A stretch of 64,000 bases of DNA, taken from Streptomyces alboflavus (GTDB taxonomy: Bacteria; Actinomycetota; Actinomycetes; Streptomycetales; Streptomycetaceae). How positions within the stretch are numbered: the stretch's first letter is position 1; each line of letters opens with the position of its first letter. The stretch is from contig NZ_JNXT01000037.1 in NCBI RefSeq assembly GCF_000716675.1, forward strand, positions 31,525-95,524. The letters run 5' to 3'. The position numbers and the translations under genes are program-made. This document shows, piece after piece, positions 27,604-36,477 of this stretch. Below the pieces are notes generated by a model. It did no database searches. It worked only from the letters and a program-made list of their open reading frames with translations, and had not been told where the DNA came from.

Positions 27604-28284
27604 TCACTCGCTCACACGGGACCGCCCCCGCATCGGATCGAAGACCCACCCGGCCAGGACCAGGACGCCCTCCACGGCCAGCGCGAGCAGCGCCACCAGG
27701 AAGGCGCCCGCGACGACCTGCGGGGTGTTCTGGAGGTTGAACCCGGCCGTGATGATCCGCCCGAGACCCCCCTCCCCCGCCATCGCGGCGAGCGTCGCCG
27801 TGGCCACGACCTGCACCGCCGCCGACCGGACGCCCGTCATGACCATCGGGTACGCCAGCGGCAGTTCGACGCGGGCGAACACCTGCCCCCCGCTCATACC
27901 CATGCCGCGCGCCGCCTCGACCACCGACCGGTCCACCTCGCGCATGCCGATGTAGGCGTTGGTGAGCAGCGGCGGCACCGCGAAGAGGACGAGCGCGATG
28001 AGCGTCGGCAGGTCCCCGTGCTCGCCGAGCGGGGTGAGCGTGAGCAGGATGAGGACGGCGAGCGTGGGCACCGCACGGCCCACGTTGGAGATGTTGACCG
28101 CGAGCGCGCCGCCCTTGCCGATGTGGCCGAGCAGCATGGCGATCGGCAGCGCGATCAGGCAGGCCACGGCGAGGCACACGCCGCTGAAGTACAGATGCTC
28201 GGCGAGCCGGTGCCACACCCCCTTCTCGCCCTGCCAGTTGGCGGACGTGGTCAGCCAGTCGTAGGCACCGGATATCGCGTTCAT
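27604..28284 (-). CDS. ABC transporter permease, OpuBB/ProW type (first)
   Basis: A 226-residue inner-membrane permease with about six helices (FSGVCLAVACLIALPIAMLL, LPTLIALVLFAVPPLLTNAY, VVAGAFLVALLALAVEGVLV). The ATPase-contact EAA loop reads EAARGMGMSGGQVFARVELP, with the family-typical G at fixed spacing. ATG 28284 overlaps the second permease gene by 4 nt. It is followed by 120 bp before the binding-protein gene. Confidence 0.93.
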   Translation of the reverse strand: MNAISGAYDWLTTSANWQGEKGVWHRLAEHLYFSGVCLAVACLIALPIAMLLGHIGKGGALAVNISNVGRAVPTLAVLILLTLTPLGEHGDLPTLIALVLFAVPPLLTNAYIGMREVDRSVVEAARGMGMSGGQVFARVELPLAYPMVMTGVRSAAVQVVATATLAAMAGEGGLGRIITAGFNLQNTPQVVAGAFLVALLALAVEGVLVLAGWVFDPMRGRSRVSE

Positions 28285-29021
28285 ACGGGCTCAGCCACCT
28301 TGGCCACGCTCTTGGCCGGGTCCGCCTTGCGCGCGAACCGGCCCGGTCGTATTCGATGGGCTCGCGTCCAGGGCGTCAGGAGCCGCTGGAGCGCGAGGAG
28401 CAGCAGGTCGGCGGTGATGGCGAGCGCGACGCACAGCGCCGACGCCGTGAGCACCTGCGCCTTGAACTGGGTGTCGAGGCCGTCGAGGATCAGCGTGCCG
28501 AGGCCGCCGTAGTCCACGATGGCGCCGACGGTGGTGAGCGCGACCGTGGAGACCGTCGTGATCCGCACGCCCGCGAGCAACGCCGGAAGTGCGAGAGGCA
28601 ATTCCACTTCCCAGAGCAGCCGCAGCGGGCCGTATCCCATCCCCTTGGCGGCTTCTCTGGCTTCTTCGGGAACCGCCTGGAGTCCCGCGAGGATGTTCCG
28701 CACGAGGATCGTCAGCGAATACAGCACGAGGCCCGTGACGACCAAGGACGCCGACAGGCCGAAGAACGGCAGCAGCAGCGAGAACATCGCGAGCGACGGA
28801 ATCGAGTACAACACCGTCGTCACGCCGAGAATCGGGGCCGCGAGGAAGCGCCAGCGGCGCGCGAGCAGCGCGAGGGGCAGCGCGACCGCCACTCCTATCG
28901 CCACCGACGCGGCCGTGATCGCCACGTGCTCCACCGTCGCGTCGATCAATTCCTGGCTGCGGGAACGGACGTACTCCCCGCAGATCCAGTCGTTCGCCAC
29001 CAGGCAGTCGCGCTTGCTCAC
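28281..29021 (-). CDS. ABC transporter permease, OpuBB/ProW type (second)
   Basis: A 246-residue permease paralogous to the downstream one. The EAA loop is EAREAAKGMGYGPLRLLWEV, and hydrophobic helices lie around TAASVAIGVAVALPLALLA, LASLVVTGLVLYSLTILV and VALAITADLLLLALQ. Together the two permeases make the heterodimeric channel of an OpuB/OsmF-like importer. GTG 29021 is chosen with GGAGG 8 nt upstream; an ORF extension further upstream is Gly-rich and has no SD. It is the first gene of the leftward unit, facing the divergent ATPase gene across 175 bp. Confidence 0.92.
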   Translation of the reverse strand: MSKRDCLVANDWICGEYVRSRSQELIDATVEHVAITAASVAIGVAVALPLALLARRWRFLAAPILGVTTVLYSIPSLAMFSLLLPFFGLSASLVVTGLVLYSLTILVRNILAGLQAVPEEAREAAKGMGYGPLRLLWEVELPLALPALLAGVRITTVSTVALTTVGAIVDYGGLGTLILDGLDTQFKAQVLTASALCVALAITADLLLLALQRLLTPWTRAHRIRPGRFARKADPAKSVAKVAEPV

Positions 29022-29196
29022 CCGCCCCGCCTCCCCCGAAAGCCCGTCACCATGCCCTCCCGGACACGTGCCGAAAGCCACATGTTCCGCTGTCTGGCGA
29101 CCCTAACCCCGAGCACTGACAATCACCGAGACGCAGAGAGGCTCTTCGTGCCGGCGCAACACGGCCTTCACAGAACACGCGCCACAATGGGGAATC

Positions 29197-30360
29197 ATGA
29201 TCCGGTTCGAGAACGTGACCAAGCGGTACGCGGACGGCACGACGGCCGTCGACGACCTGTCCTTCGAGGTGGGCGAGGGTGAACTGGTCACGCTCGTCGG
29301 CCCGTCGGGCTGCGGCAAGACCACGACGATGAAAATGGTGAACCGGCTCATCGAGCCCACCGGCGGGCGGATATTCCTCGACGGCGACGACATATCCGGA
29401 ATCGACCCCGTCCAACTCCGGCGCCGTATCGGCTATGTCATCCAGCAGGTCGGCCTGTTCCCGCACAAGACGGTCCTGGACAACACGGCGACCGTCCCGC
29501 ACCTGCTCGGCGTGAAGCGCGCGAAGGCCCGCGAGCGCGCCGCCGAACTCCTCGACCTGGTCGGCCTCGACCCCGCGACCTTCGGCGGCCGCTACCCCGA
29601 ACAGCTCTCCGGCGGCCAGCGCCAACGCGTCGGCGTGGCCCGGGCCCTCGCGGCCGACCCGCCGGTGCTCCTGATGGACGAGCCCTTCGGCGCGGTCGAC
29701 CCGGTGGTGCGCGAGCATCTGCAGAACGAGTTCCTCCGCCTCCAGCAGGCCGTGCGCAAGACCGTGCTCTTCGTCACGCACGACATCGAGGAGGCCGTCC
29801 GCCTCGGCGACCGCATCGCCGTCTACGGCCACGGCCGCATCGAGCAGTTCGACACCCCTTCGACGGTCCTCGGCGCGCCCGCGACCGAGTACGTCGCCGA
29901 CTTCGTGGGCGCGGACCGGGGCCTGAAGCGGCTCTCGGTGACCCCCATCGAGGAGGGCGACCTGGAGCAGCCGCCCGTCGTGCACCTGGACGACCCGCTG
30001 CCCAAGGAGTTCGCCGCGGACGCCCGCTGGGCCGTCGTCCTGGACGGCGAGAACAACCTGCACGGCTGGCTCTCCGCCGAGCACGCGCGCGTGGGCAAGG
30101 GCACGGTGCGCGAGCACGCCCGCCGCATGGAGGCGTGGCTGCCGGTGGGCGCGAGCCTGAAGCAGGCGTTCTCGACGATGCTCCAGCACGACGCGGGCTG
30201 GATCGCGGTCATCGACGAGAAGAGCGAGGGCCGCTTCCTCGGGGTGCTCACCCCGGCCCGGCTGCACGAGGCGCTGCGCCGCTCGACGGCGGCGGACGCG
30301 CGGGACATCCCGCGCGAGGAAGTGGAGCTGGAGACGGTGGCGTCGGTCACGGGGGTGTGA
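29197..30360 (+). CDS. ABC transporter ATP-binding protein with CBS domains (OpuCA/ProV type)
   Basis: A 387-residue ATPase. It has Walker A LVGPSGCGKTTTMKMVNRL, Q-loop YVIQQVGLFPH, signature EQLSGGQRQRVGVARAL, Walker B LLMDEPFGAVDP and H-loop FVTHDIEEA. After residue ~240 comes a CBS-pair region (AVVLDGENNLHGWLSAEHAR, and DAGWIAVIDEKSEGRFLGVL). In OpuA-type transporters such CBS pairs sense ionic strength or c-di-AMP. It is divergent from the permease and binding-protein genes it must serve. It starts at ATG 29197. Confidence 0.95.
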   Translation: MIRFENVTKRYADGTTAVDDLSFEVGEGELVTLVGPSGCGKTTTMKMVNRLIEPTGGRIFLDGDDISGIDPVQLRRRIGYVIQQVGLFPHKTVLDNTATVPHLLGVKRAKARERAAELLDLVGLDPATFGGRYPEQLSGGQRQRVGVARALAADPPVLLMDEPFGAVDPVVREHLQNEFLRLQQAVRKTVLFVTHDIEEAVRLGDRIAVYGHGRIEQFDTPSTVLGAPATEYVADFVGADRGLKRLSVTPIEEGDLEQPPVVHLDDPLPKEFAADARWAVVLDGENNLHGWLSAEHARVGKGTVREHARRMEAWLPVGASLKQAFSTMLQHDAGWIAVIDEKSEGRFLGVLTPARLHEALRRSTAADARDIPREEVELETVASVTGV

Positions 30361-30391
30361 GCCTCCGCCTCGCGGCAGGCGTACGTCCCCC

Positions 30392-30470
30392 CTCACGCAC
30401 ACGCGGGCCCCTCACGCACACGGGCCCTCACGCACACGCGGGCCCGCGTCACACGCACGCGGGCCCGCGT
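30392..30470. repeat. Short minisatellite, about four copies of a 17-21-bp unit
   Basis: The unit CTCACGCACACGCGGGCCC (30392-30410) is repeated with small changes at 30411, 30428 and 30449. It lies downstream of the ATPase gene and merges into the terminator hairpin. Confidence 0.75.
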
Positions 30471-30492
30471 CCCGTGACAGGACGCGGGCCCG
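30460..30492. terminator. Bidirectional GC hairpin between convergent genes
   Basis: Perfect 13-bp arms CGGGCCCGCGTCC / GGACGCGGGCCCG with a 7-nt loop, between the ABC ATPase (+) and the esterase (-). No U-tract. Confidence 0.75.
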
Positions 30493-30528
30493 GCCGCTCA
30501 GAGCTCGCCCAGCGCTCGTACGCGCTTC

Positions 30529-31662
30529 TCAGCGCACGTCCGACCCACCCGTCAGCCGTCCGCTCATCCACACCAGCGACGCCGGGATCTCGCGCCGCCA
30601 GGTGTTGAAGTTGTGGCCGCCGCTCTCCAGGGTGATCGACGACACCCGGGTCGGCGCCTTGACCTTGTCGATGAACTTCTTGGTGTCCTTGAAGTTCCCC
30701 TCACCCTTCTTGCTGGTGGTCACGAGGAGGGAGGTCTTGGGCGGCGGCATGTGGTCGAGGTACCACATGAGGTCCGCGCGGCGCTCCAGGTCCTCGTCCC
30801 CGTGGAACAGGTTCCCGGTCGTCACGTCCTGGGCCGCCTTGTAGTAGGCGGAGAGGCCCACTCCGGCGCCGTACACGCCGGGGTGGTGCATGGCCAGCTT
30901 CAGGGCGCAGTAGCCGCCCGTGGAGTCGCCGATGATGCCCCAGCTGTCGGGCTTCTTGCCGACGCGGTAGTGGTCGGTGATGGCGTCGGGCAGGTCCTTG
31001 GCGAAGAACGTCTCGGACTGCGGGCCGCCGGGGATGTCCACGCACTCGGTGTCCCGGGGCGGCGCCACCGTCGGCCGCAGCATGACCAGGATCATCGGCT
31101 GCATCTTGCCGTCCTTGACCTGCCGGTGAGCCGTCTGCGGGTAGTGCAGGCCCTTGATGAGGGCCTCCGCGGTGCCGGGGTAGCCGGTGAGGACGGCGGC
31201 CGCGGGGAAGGTGCGGTGCTTGTACTGCGGCTGGAAGTACTCCGGCGGCAGATACACGTACGCCGGGCTCGCGATCTTGGAGTTCCGGCCCTGGATGTCG
31301 ATCTTCTGGATCTGTCCGCCCACGCGGGGGATGCCGCCGCCGGGTACGTCCACGGACTTGGTGTCGACGACACGGACGGGCCCCTTCTCGCCCTTCATGG
31401 CGTCGTGGTCGACGACCACGCCCTGCGCCGTCTCCTGGCCGAAGAGGTCGGCCCAGGTGGCGTAGAAGCCGAACGCCTGGTTCGCGGAGAGGCCGACCGA
31501 CGCGAAGACGGCCAGCTGTGTGGCGAGCAGCAGTCCGACGCGGCCGGTGACGGCGCGCCAGCTGCGGCGTGCGAGCCGCGGCCAGAGCCAGATCGTGCCG
31601 ATGAACAGCAGCACGGCCAGCGCTACCGCAAGTGCCAGCACATTATTGCTCGTGAGACCCAT
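30529..31662 (-). CDS. Membrane-anchored alpha/beta-hydrolase, esterase-D / antigen-85-like
   Basis: A 377-residue protein with two N-terminal helices (VLALAVALAVLLFIGTIWLW, LLLATQLAVFASVGLSA) that place the catalytic part outside the cell. The hydrolase domain shows PAYVYLPPEYF, the nucleophile elbow GIIGDSTGGYCALKLAMHHP (Ser in G-D-S-T-G) and the catalytic His in LESGGHNFNTW. This is the layout of Streptomyces antigen-85/esterase-like proteins. It could act on cell-envelope esters; the substrate is unknown. It is divergent from the MprF-like gene, which may share a promoter region. Confidence 0.9.
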   Translation of the reverse strand: MGLTSNNVLALAVALAVLLFIGTIWLWPRLARRSWRAVTGRVGLLLATQLAVFASVGLSANQAFGFYATWADLFGQETAQGVVVDHDAMKGEKGPVRVVDTKSVDVPGGGIPRVGGQIQKIDIQGRNSKIASPAYVYLPPEYFQPQYKHRTFPAAAVLTGYPGTAEALIKGLHYPQTAHRQVKDGKMQPMILVMLRPTVAPPRDTECVDIPGGPQSETFFAKDLPDAITDHYRVGKKPDSWGIIGDSTGGYCALKLAMHHPGVYGAGVGLSAYYKAAQDVTTGNLFHGDEDLERRADLMWYLDHMPPPKTSLLVTTSKKGEGNFKDTKKFIDKVKAPTRVSSITLESGGHNFNTWRREIPASLVWMSGRLTGGSDVR

Positions 31663-31875
31663 GGGATGATCCTGCCTGCGCTTTCTGCCTGTTCTCTTCC
31701 CGGGGGGCGGAACCGTCGGCTCCAGAGGGGCGACGTTCCTTTTCCGCCAGCTTTACACCGGTTTTCCGGCCGGGAGTGAACCCGTGTCCCCGAAGGACCG
31801 TCCTAGAGGGCGCAATATCACCGGACGCCACCTTTGGCACCGGATGGAAGCTCTCTCGCAGAACTACGGGATGCG

Positions 31876-33726
31876 ATGTCTGTCAGGATAGATGGGGAAA
31901 TGTCGGGTGCGGTTCCAGGAGGCAACGACGGCAGCGACCGGGGGCTGCGCCGGTTCTTCCGCGGCCCCCGCCCCGAAGCCGTCCCGGTCCTCGCAGCGAG
32001 AATCTGCACCCTGGTCGCGCTGCTGAACATCGCGGCCGGTGTCTTCCCCCGCTTCCGGCGCAGTCGGCTGCACACCTTCGCGGAGGTCCTGCCGGGCGCG
32101 CTCGGCCCCTTCGCGGCCGCCCTCGCGCTGAGCTGCGGCGTCCTGCTGCTCCTGCTCGCGCACGGCCTGCGGCGGCACAAGCGCCGGGCGTGGCGCGCCG
32201 CGGTGGTGCTGCTGCCCGCGGGCGCGGTGGCGCAGTTCACGTACCGGCACTCCTTCATCGGCGCGGCGATCTCGCTCGCGCTGCTCGCGCTGCTGCTGCG
32301 CCACCGCAGCGAGTTCGCCGCGCTGCCCGACCCGCGCAGCCGCTGGCGCGCCCTGGCCAACTTCGTGCTCCTCGGCGCCGGCTCCATCGCGCTCGGCCTG
32401 GTCATCGTCAGCGTCCACCCGAAGAAGGTCGTCGGCGACCCGAGCATCTCGGAGCGCCTCGCCCATGTGCTGTACGGCCTGTTCGGCTTCGAGGGGCCGG
32501 TCGACTACACCGGCAACACCTCCTGGACCGTCGGCTTCTCCCTCGGCGCCCTCGGCATGCTGACCGCCCTCACCACCGTCTACCTCGCCTTCCGCCCCGA
32601 GCACCCGGCGGCGCGGCTCACCCAGGACGACGAGAGCCGACTGCGCGAACTGCTCGCCAAGCACGGCGGCCGTGACTCGCTCGGCCACTTCGCGCTCCGC
32701 CGCGACAAGGGCGTCGTGTTCTCGCCCAGCGGCAAGGCCGCCGTCACCTACCGCGTCGTCTCCGGTGTGATGCTCGCCTCAGGCGACCCGATCGGCGACG
32801 TGGAGGCCTGGCCGGGAGCCATCGAGCGCTTCATGGACGAGGCCAAGGCGCACTCCTGGACGCCCGCCGTCATGGGCTGCTCCGAGACCGGCGGCGAGGT
32901 CTGGACCCGCGAGACGGGCCTGGACGCCCTGGAGCTCGGGGACGAGGCGGTGGTGGATGTCGCGGATTTCTCCCTGTCCGGGCGCGCGATGCGCAACGTG
33001 CGCCAGATGGTCAAGCGGATCGAGCGCAATGGCTACGAGACGCGCGTACGGCGCATCCGTGACCTCGGCGAGAAGGAGCTGGAGCGCATCCAGCGCGCCG
33101 CCGAGGACTGGCGCGGCACCGACACCGAGCGCGGCTTCTCCATGGCCCTCGGCCGCATCGGCGACCCGAACGACGGCGACTGCCTGATCGCGACAGCCCA
33201 CAAGGCCGACGAGAAGCCCGGACCCTACGGCGACCTGAAGGCCGTCATCCACTTCGTGCCGTGGGGCAAGGACGGCGTGTCCCTGGAGCTGATGCGCCGC
33301 GACCGCTCGGCCGACCCGGGCATGAACGAGCTGCTCATCGTCGCCGCCCTGCAGGCCGCGCCGAAGCTCGGCATCGAGCGGATCTCCCTGAACTTCGCGA
33401 TGTTCCGCGCCGCCCTCGCCCGCGGCGAGAAGCTGGGCGCGGGCCCGGTCCTGCGGGCCTGGCGCGGGCTGCTCGTGTTCCTCTCGCGCTGGTTCCAGAT
33501 CGAGTCCCTGTACAAGTTCAACGCCAAGTTCCGGCCGCGCTGGGAGCCCCGCTTCGTCGTCTACCGCTCCAGCCGCGACCTGCCGCGGATCGGCTTCGCG
33601 GCGATGCAGGCCGAGGGATTCGTGACGTTCGGCCTGCCGCGCTTCCTGCGCCGTGCCCTCGCGCAGCGCCGCCCCTGCCCGCACCAGCCGGCCCCGGCCA
33701 CCGAGCGGGAGGTACGCGCGGCATAG
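31876..33726 (+). CDS. MprF-like membrane protein with phosphatidylglycerol lysyltransferase (DUF2156) domain
   Basis: A ~616-residue protein. The N-terminal ~250 residues have about six hydrophobic helices (ICTLVALLNIAAGVF, FAAALALSCGVLLLLLAHGL, ANFVLLGAGSIALGLVIVSV, TVGFSLGALGMLTALTTVYL). The cytosolic C-terminal half is the two-GNAT-like DUF2156 domain (HFALRRDKGVVFSPSGKAAV, SGVMLASGDPIGDVEAW, and YKFNAKFRPRWEPRFVVY). Members transfer amino acids from tRNA to membrane lipid, lowering surface charge. No tRNA synthetase domain is attached, unlike mycobacterial LysX. ATG 31876 and ATG 31900 are both plausible starts. Confidence 0.9.
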   Translation: MSVRIDGEMSGAVPGGNDGSDRGLRRFFRGPRPEAVPVLAARICTLVALLNIAAGVFPRFRRSRLHTFAEVLPGALGPFAAALALSCGVLLLLLAHGLRRHKRRAWRAAVVLLPAGAVAQFTYRHSFIGAAISLALLALLLRHRSEFAALPDPRSRWRALANFVLLGAGSIALGLVIVSVHPKKVVGDPSISERLAHVLYGLFGFEGPVDYTGNTSWTVGFSLGALGMLTALTTVYLAFRPEHPAARLTQDDESRLRELLAKHGGRDSLGHFALRRDKGVVFSPSGKAAVTYRVVSGVMLASGDPIGDVEAWPGAIERFMDEAKAHSWTPAVMGCSETGGEVWTRETGLDALELGDEAVVDVADFSLSGRAMRNVRQMVKRIERNGYETRVRRIRDLGEKELERIQRAAEDWRGTDTERGFSMALGRIGDPNDGDCLIATAHKADEKPGPYGDLKAVIHFVPWGKDGVSLELMRRDRSADPGMNELLIVAALQAAPKLGIERISLNFAMFRAALARGEKLGAGPVLRAWRGLLVFLSRWFQIESLYKFNAKFRPRWEPRFVVYRSSRDLPRIGFAAMQAEGFVTFGLPRFLRRALAQRRPCPHQPAPATEREVRAA

Positions 33727-33756
33727 CCGCCGTCCGCTCGGGCCTAGGCTTGAGGC

Positions 33757-34635
33757 ATGAGTACGTTGCGCGGGCGGGGAACGGTCGCAGGGCTGCCTCA
33801 GTGGGACCGCTGTGCGGTCATGGGGGTGGTGAACGTGACCCCCGACTCCTTCTCCGACGGCGGCCGGTGGTTCGACACCACGGCCGCCGTCAAGCACGGC
33901 ATCGACCTGGTCGCCCAGGGCGCCGACCTGGTCGACGTGGGCGGTGAGTCGACCCGCCCCGGCGCCTCGCGCGTGGACGAGGACGAGGAGCTGCGGCGCG
34001 TCGTCCCCGTCGTACGGGGCCTGGCCGCCGAGGGCGTCACGGTCTCCGTGGACACCATGCGGGCCCGGGTGGCCCGGGAGGCGCTCGCCGCGGGCGCGGT
34101 GCTCGTGAACGACGTCTCCGGAGGCCTCGCCGACCCGGACATGGTGCCGTCGGTCGCGGCCGCCCAGGCGCCGTTCGTGGTCATGCACTGGCGCGGCTTC
34201 CTGGCCGACATCCACGCCCGTCCCGTGTACGCGGACGTGGTCTCCGAAGTCGTCGACGAGCTCCACGCGCGCGTGGCGGCCGCCATCGACGGCGGGATCG
34301 CCCCGGAGCGCATCGTCGTCGACCCCGGACTCGGCTTCTCCAAGGACGCCGAGCACGACCTGGCGCTCCTCGCCCATCTGAACCGCCTGCACGCGCTCGG
34401 CCGGCCCGTCCTGGTCGCCGCGTCCCGCAAGCGTTTCCTCGGCCGGGTCCTCGCGGGCCCCGAGGGCGCGCCGCCGCCCGCGCGGGAGCGCGACGCGGCC
34501 ACGGCGGCCGTGTCCGCGATCGCCGCGCACCAGGGCGCCTGGGCGGTGCGGGTGCACGAGGTGCGGGCCACGGCGGACGCGGTGCGGGTCGCGCGTGCGG
34601 TCACCGGTGCGGCCGGGGAGGCGGGCGCTCAGTGA
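33757..34635 (+). CDS. folP: Dihydropteroate synthase
   Basis: A 292-residue TIM-barrel enzyme joining the pterin pyrophosphate and p-aminobenzoate. The diagnostic segments are all present: MGVVNVTPDSFSDGG, LVDVGGESTRPGA, VSVDTMRA, VNDVSGG, DPGLGFSKD and VAASRKRFLG. It starts the rightward folate cluster. The next gene starts inside its stop (GTGA). Sulfonamides target this family. Confidence 0.97.
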   Translation: MSTLRGRGTVAGLPQWDRCAVMGVVNVTPDSFSDGGRWFDTTAAVKHGIDLVAQGADLVDVGGESTRPGASRVDEDEELRRVVPVVRGLAAEGVTVSVDTMRARVAREALAAGAVLVNDVSGGLADPDMVPSVAAAQAPFVVMHWRGFLADIHARPVYADVVSEVVDELHARVAAAIDGGIAPERIVVDPGLGFSKDAEHDLALLAHLNRLHALGRPVLVAASRKRFLGRVLAGPEGAPPPARERDAATAAVSAIAAHQGAWAVRVHEVRATADAVRVARAVTGAAGEAGAQ

Positions 34636-35243
34636 CGCGCGCGCGGACGGATGTCGAGCAGGTCGAGCTCGCCAACACCGCCTTCTACGAAGCCCTGGAA
34701 CGCGGTGACTTCGACGGCGTCTCGGACCTGTGGCTGGACGCCGCGGACCTCGCCGACGCGGAGACGTACACCGGGCCCCAGGACCCGGACGGCGACACCG
34801 GCGCGGGCACGGTGACCACCGGAGACCCGGACCACCCCGAGGGCCCCGACAGCCCCGACGACGGCGACGACGGCGCGGACGCGGCGTCGGACGGGCCCGC
34901 GATCTCCTGCGTGCACCCGGGCTGGCCGGTGCTCACAGGCCGCGGCGAGGTCCTCAGGTCGTACGCGCTGATCATGGCCAACACCGAGTACATCCAGTTC
35001 TTCCTCACCGACCTGCGCGTCAGCGTGGCCGGTGACACGGCCCTGGTGACCTGCACGGAGAACATCCTCAGCGGGGGCCCGGCGCCGCAGGAGGGCGACG
35101 AGCTGGGGCCGCTCGTGGGGCAGCTCGTGGTCGCCACGAACGTGTTCCGGCGCACGGCCGACGGCTGGAAGCTGTGGTCGCACCACGCGTCACCCGTGCT
35201 TGCCGAATCCGGTGACGAAGAGGACGACGAGACACCCGCATGA
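34632..35243 (+). CDS. NTF2/SnoaL-like protein embedded in the folate operon
   Basis: A 203-residue protein. The NTF2-like fold is visible in two parts, LANTAFYEALERGDFDGVSD and LWLDA at the start, and LTGRGEVLRSYALIM through FRRTADGWKLWSHHASPVL at the end. Between them (residues ~40-92) is an Asp/Gly/Pro/Thr-rich insertion that breaks the usual cone fold. The GTG start at 34632 overlaps folP by 4 nt, so it is translated with folP. No catalytic residues can be assigned. The conserved position suggests a role near pterin metabolism, but none is known to me. Confidence 0.85.
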   Translation: MTRARTDVEQVELANTAFYEALERGDFDGVSDLWLDAADLADAETYTGPQDPDGDTGAGTVTTGDPDHPEGPDSPDDGDDGADAASDGPAISCVHPGWPVLTGRGEVLRSYALIMANTEYIQFFLTDLRVSVAGDTALVTCTENILSGGPAPQEGDELGPLVGQLVVATNVFRRTADGWKLWSHHASPVLAESGDEEDDETPA

Positions 35244-35420
35244 GTGGTGGCGGGCTGCCGCCGAGTGGGTAGGGGCACCCGCGAACCGTCGTGGGAGGGC
35301 CGTCCGGCGGCCCCCGCGGGCGAACACTGTCGGTGCTCGCAGGTAGATTCGAATGTGGCTGGTGTGCCGACCGCACTCGGCGGAACCGGCCGATACCGAC
35401 GACTGTCAGGAGTGATTCGC

Positions 35421-35780
35421 GTGGATCGTGTCGCGCTGCGTGGCCTGAAGGCGCGCGGGCACCACGGTGTGTACCCGCGGGAACGCGAGGAGGGCCAGAC
35501 CTTCATCGTGGACCTGGTCCTCGGCCTGGACACCCGGGCGGCCGCGGCCGACGACGACCTGGCGAAGACCGTGCACTACGGCATCGTGGCGGAGGAGGTC
35601 GTGGCCGTCGTCGAGGGCGAGCCGGTGAACCTCATCGAGACGCTCTCCGAGCGCATCGCCCAGGCCTGTCTGAAGCACGACGGCGTCCTGGAGGTCGAGG
35701 TCACGGTCCACAAACCGGACGCCCCGATCACCGTCCCGTTCGACGACGTGACCGTCACCATCACCCGGAGCCGCGTATGA
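35421..35780 (+). CDS. folB: Dihydroneopterin aldolase
   Basis: A 119-residue enzyme removing glycolaldehyde from dihydroneopterin. It has the start DRVALRGLKARGHHGVYPRE, the catalytic Glu in the EREEGQ segment and the Lys in TVHKPDAP. GTG 35421 is chosen because AGGAG lies 8 nt upstream. It lies 177 bp after the NTF2-like gene. Its stop overlaps the folK start by 4 nt (ATGA). Confidence 0.96.
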   Translation: MDRVALRGLKARGHHGVYPREREEGQTFIVDLVLGLDTRAAAADDDLAKTVHYGIVAEEVVAVVEGEPVNLIETLSERIAQACLKHDGVLEVEVTVHKPDAPITVPFDDVTVTITRSRV

Positions 35781-36373
35781 CCCCCCACAGCGACCCCACC
35801 GTCCAGCCGGTCCCCACGTCCGTCGTGGAACAGGTGGACGCCGCCGACACGACGCTCTCCAACCCCCAGCGCGCGGTGATCTCCCTCGGGTCGAACCTGG
35901 GCAACCGCCTGGAGACCCTCCAGGGCGCCGTCGACGCCCTGGAGGACACCCCCGGCCTGCGGGTCAAGGCGGTCTCCCCGGTGTACGAGACCGAGCCCTG
36001 GGGCGTCGAGCCCGGCTCTCAGCCGTCGTACTTCAACGCCGTGGTGGTCGTGAAGACGACGCTCCCCCCGGCCTCGCTCCTGGAGCGCGCGCACGCCGTC
36101 GAGGAGGCCTTCCACCGGGTCAGGGACGAGCGCTGGGGCCCGCGCACGATCGACGTCGACATCGTCGCGTACGCCGACGTGGTCTCGGACGACCCGGTCC
36201 TGACGCTCCCCCACCCGCGGGCGCACGAGCGGGCCTTCGTCCTCGCCCCGTGGCACGACGTCGAGCCCGAGGCACAGCTCGCGGGCCGCGGTCCGGTCGC
36301 GGAGCTGCTCGCCGGGGTCGGCCGCGAGGGCGTCGCGCCGCGCGTCGACCTGGAACTCCGGCTGCCCGAGTAA
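35777..36373 (+). CDS. folK: 2-amino-4-hydroxy-6-hydroxymethyldihydropteridine pyrophosphokinase
   Basis: A 198-residue enzyme that pyrophosphorylates the pterin before the folP step. The signatures are AVISLGSNLGNRLETLQGAV, VYETEPWGVEPGSQPSYFNA, RWGPRTIDVDIVAY and LPHPRAHERAFVLAP. It carries ~30 extra N-terminal residues relative to E. coli FolK. Translationally coupled to folB. Confidence 0.97.
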   Translation: MTPHSDPTVQPVPTSVVEQVDAADTTLSNPQRAVISLGSNLGNRLETLQGAVDALEDTPGLRVKAVSPVYETEPWGVEPGSQPSYFNAVVVVKTTLPPASLLERAHAVEEAFHRVRDERWGPRTIDVDIVAYADVVSDDPVLTLPHPRAHERAFVLAPWHDVEPEAQLAGRGPVAELLAGVGREGVAPRVDLELRLPE

Positions 36374-36477
36374 TCGTTAGGTCCACAGCACACGGATCGC
36401 GTGCCGCGGACACAGCACGACGGCACGGCACAACGGCACAACAAATGCGGCAAGGGACATAAGGGGCGACCTCCGGA

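Noticed and set aside
30392..30470. Possible CRISPR array
   Set aside because: Units are contiguous, 17-21 bp, with no spacers and no cas genes; it is a minisatellite.
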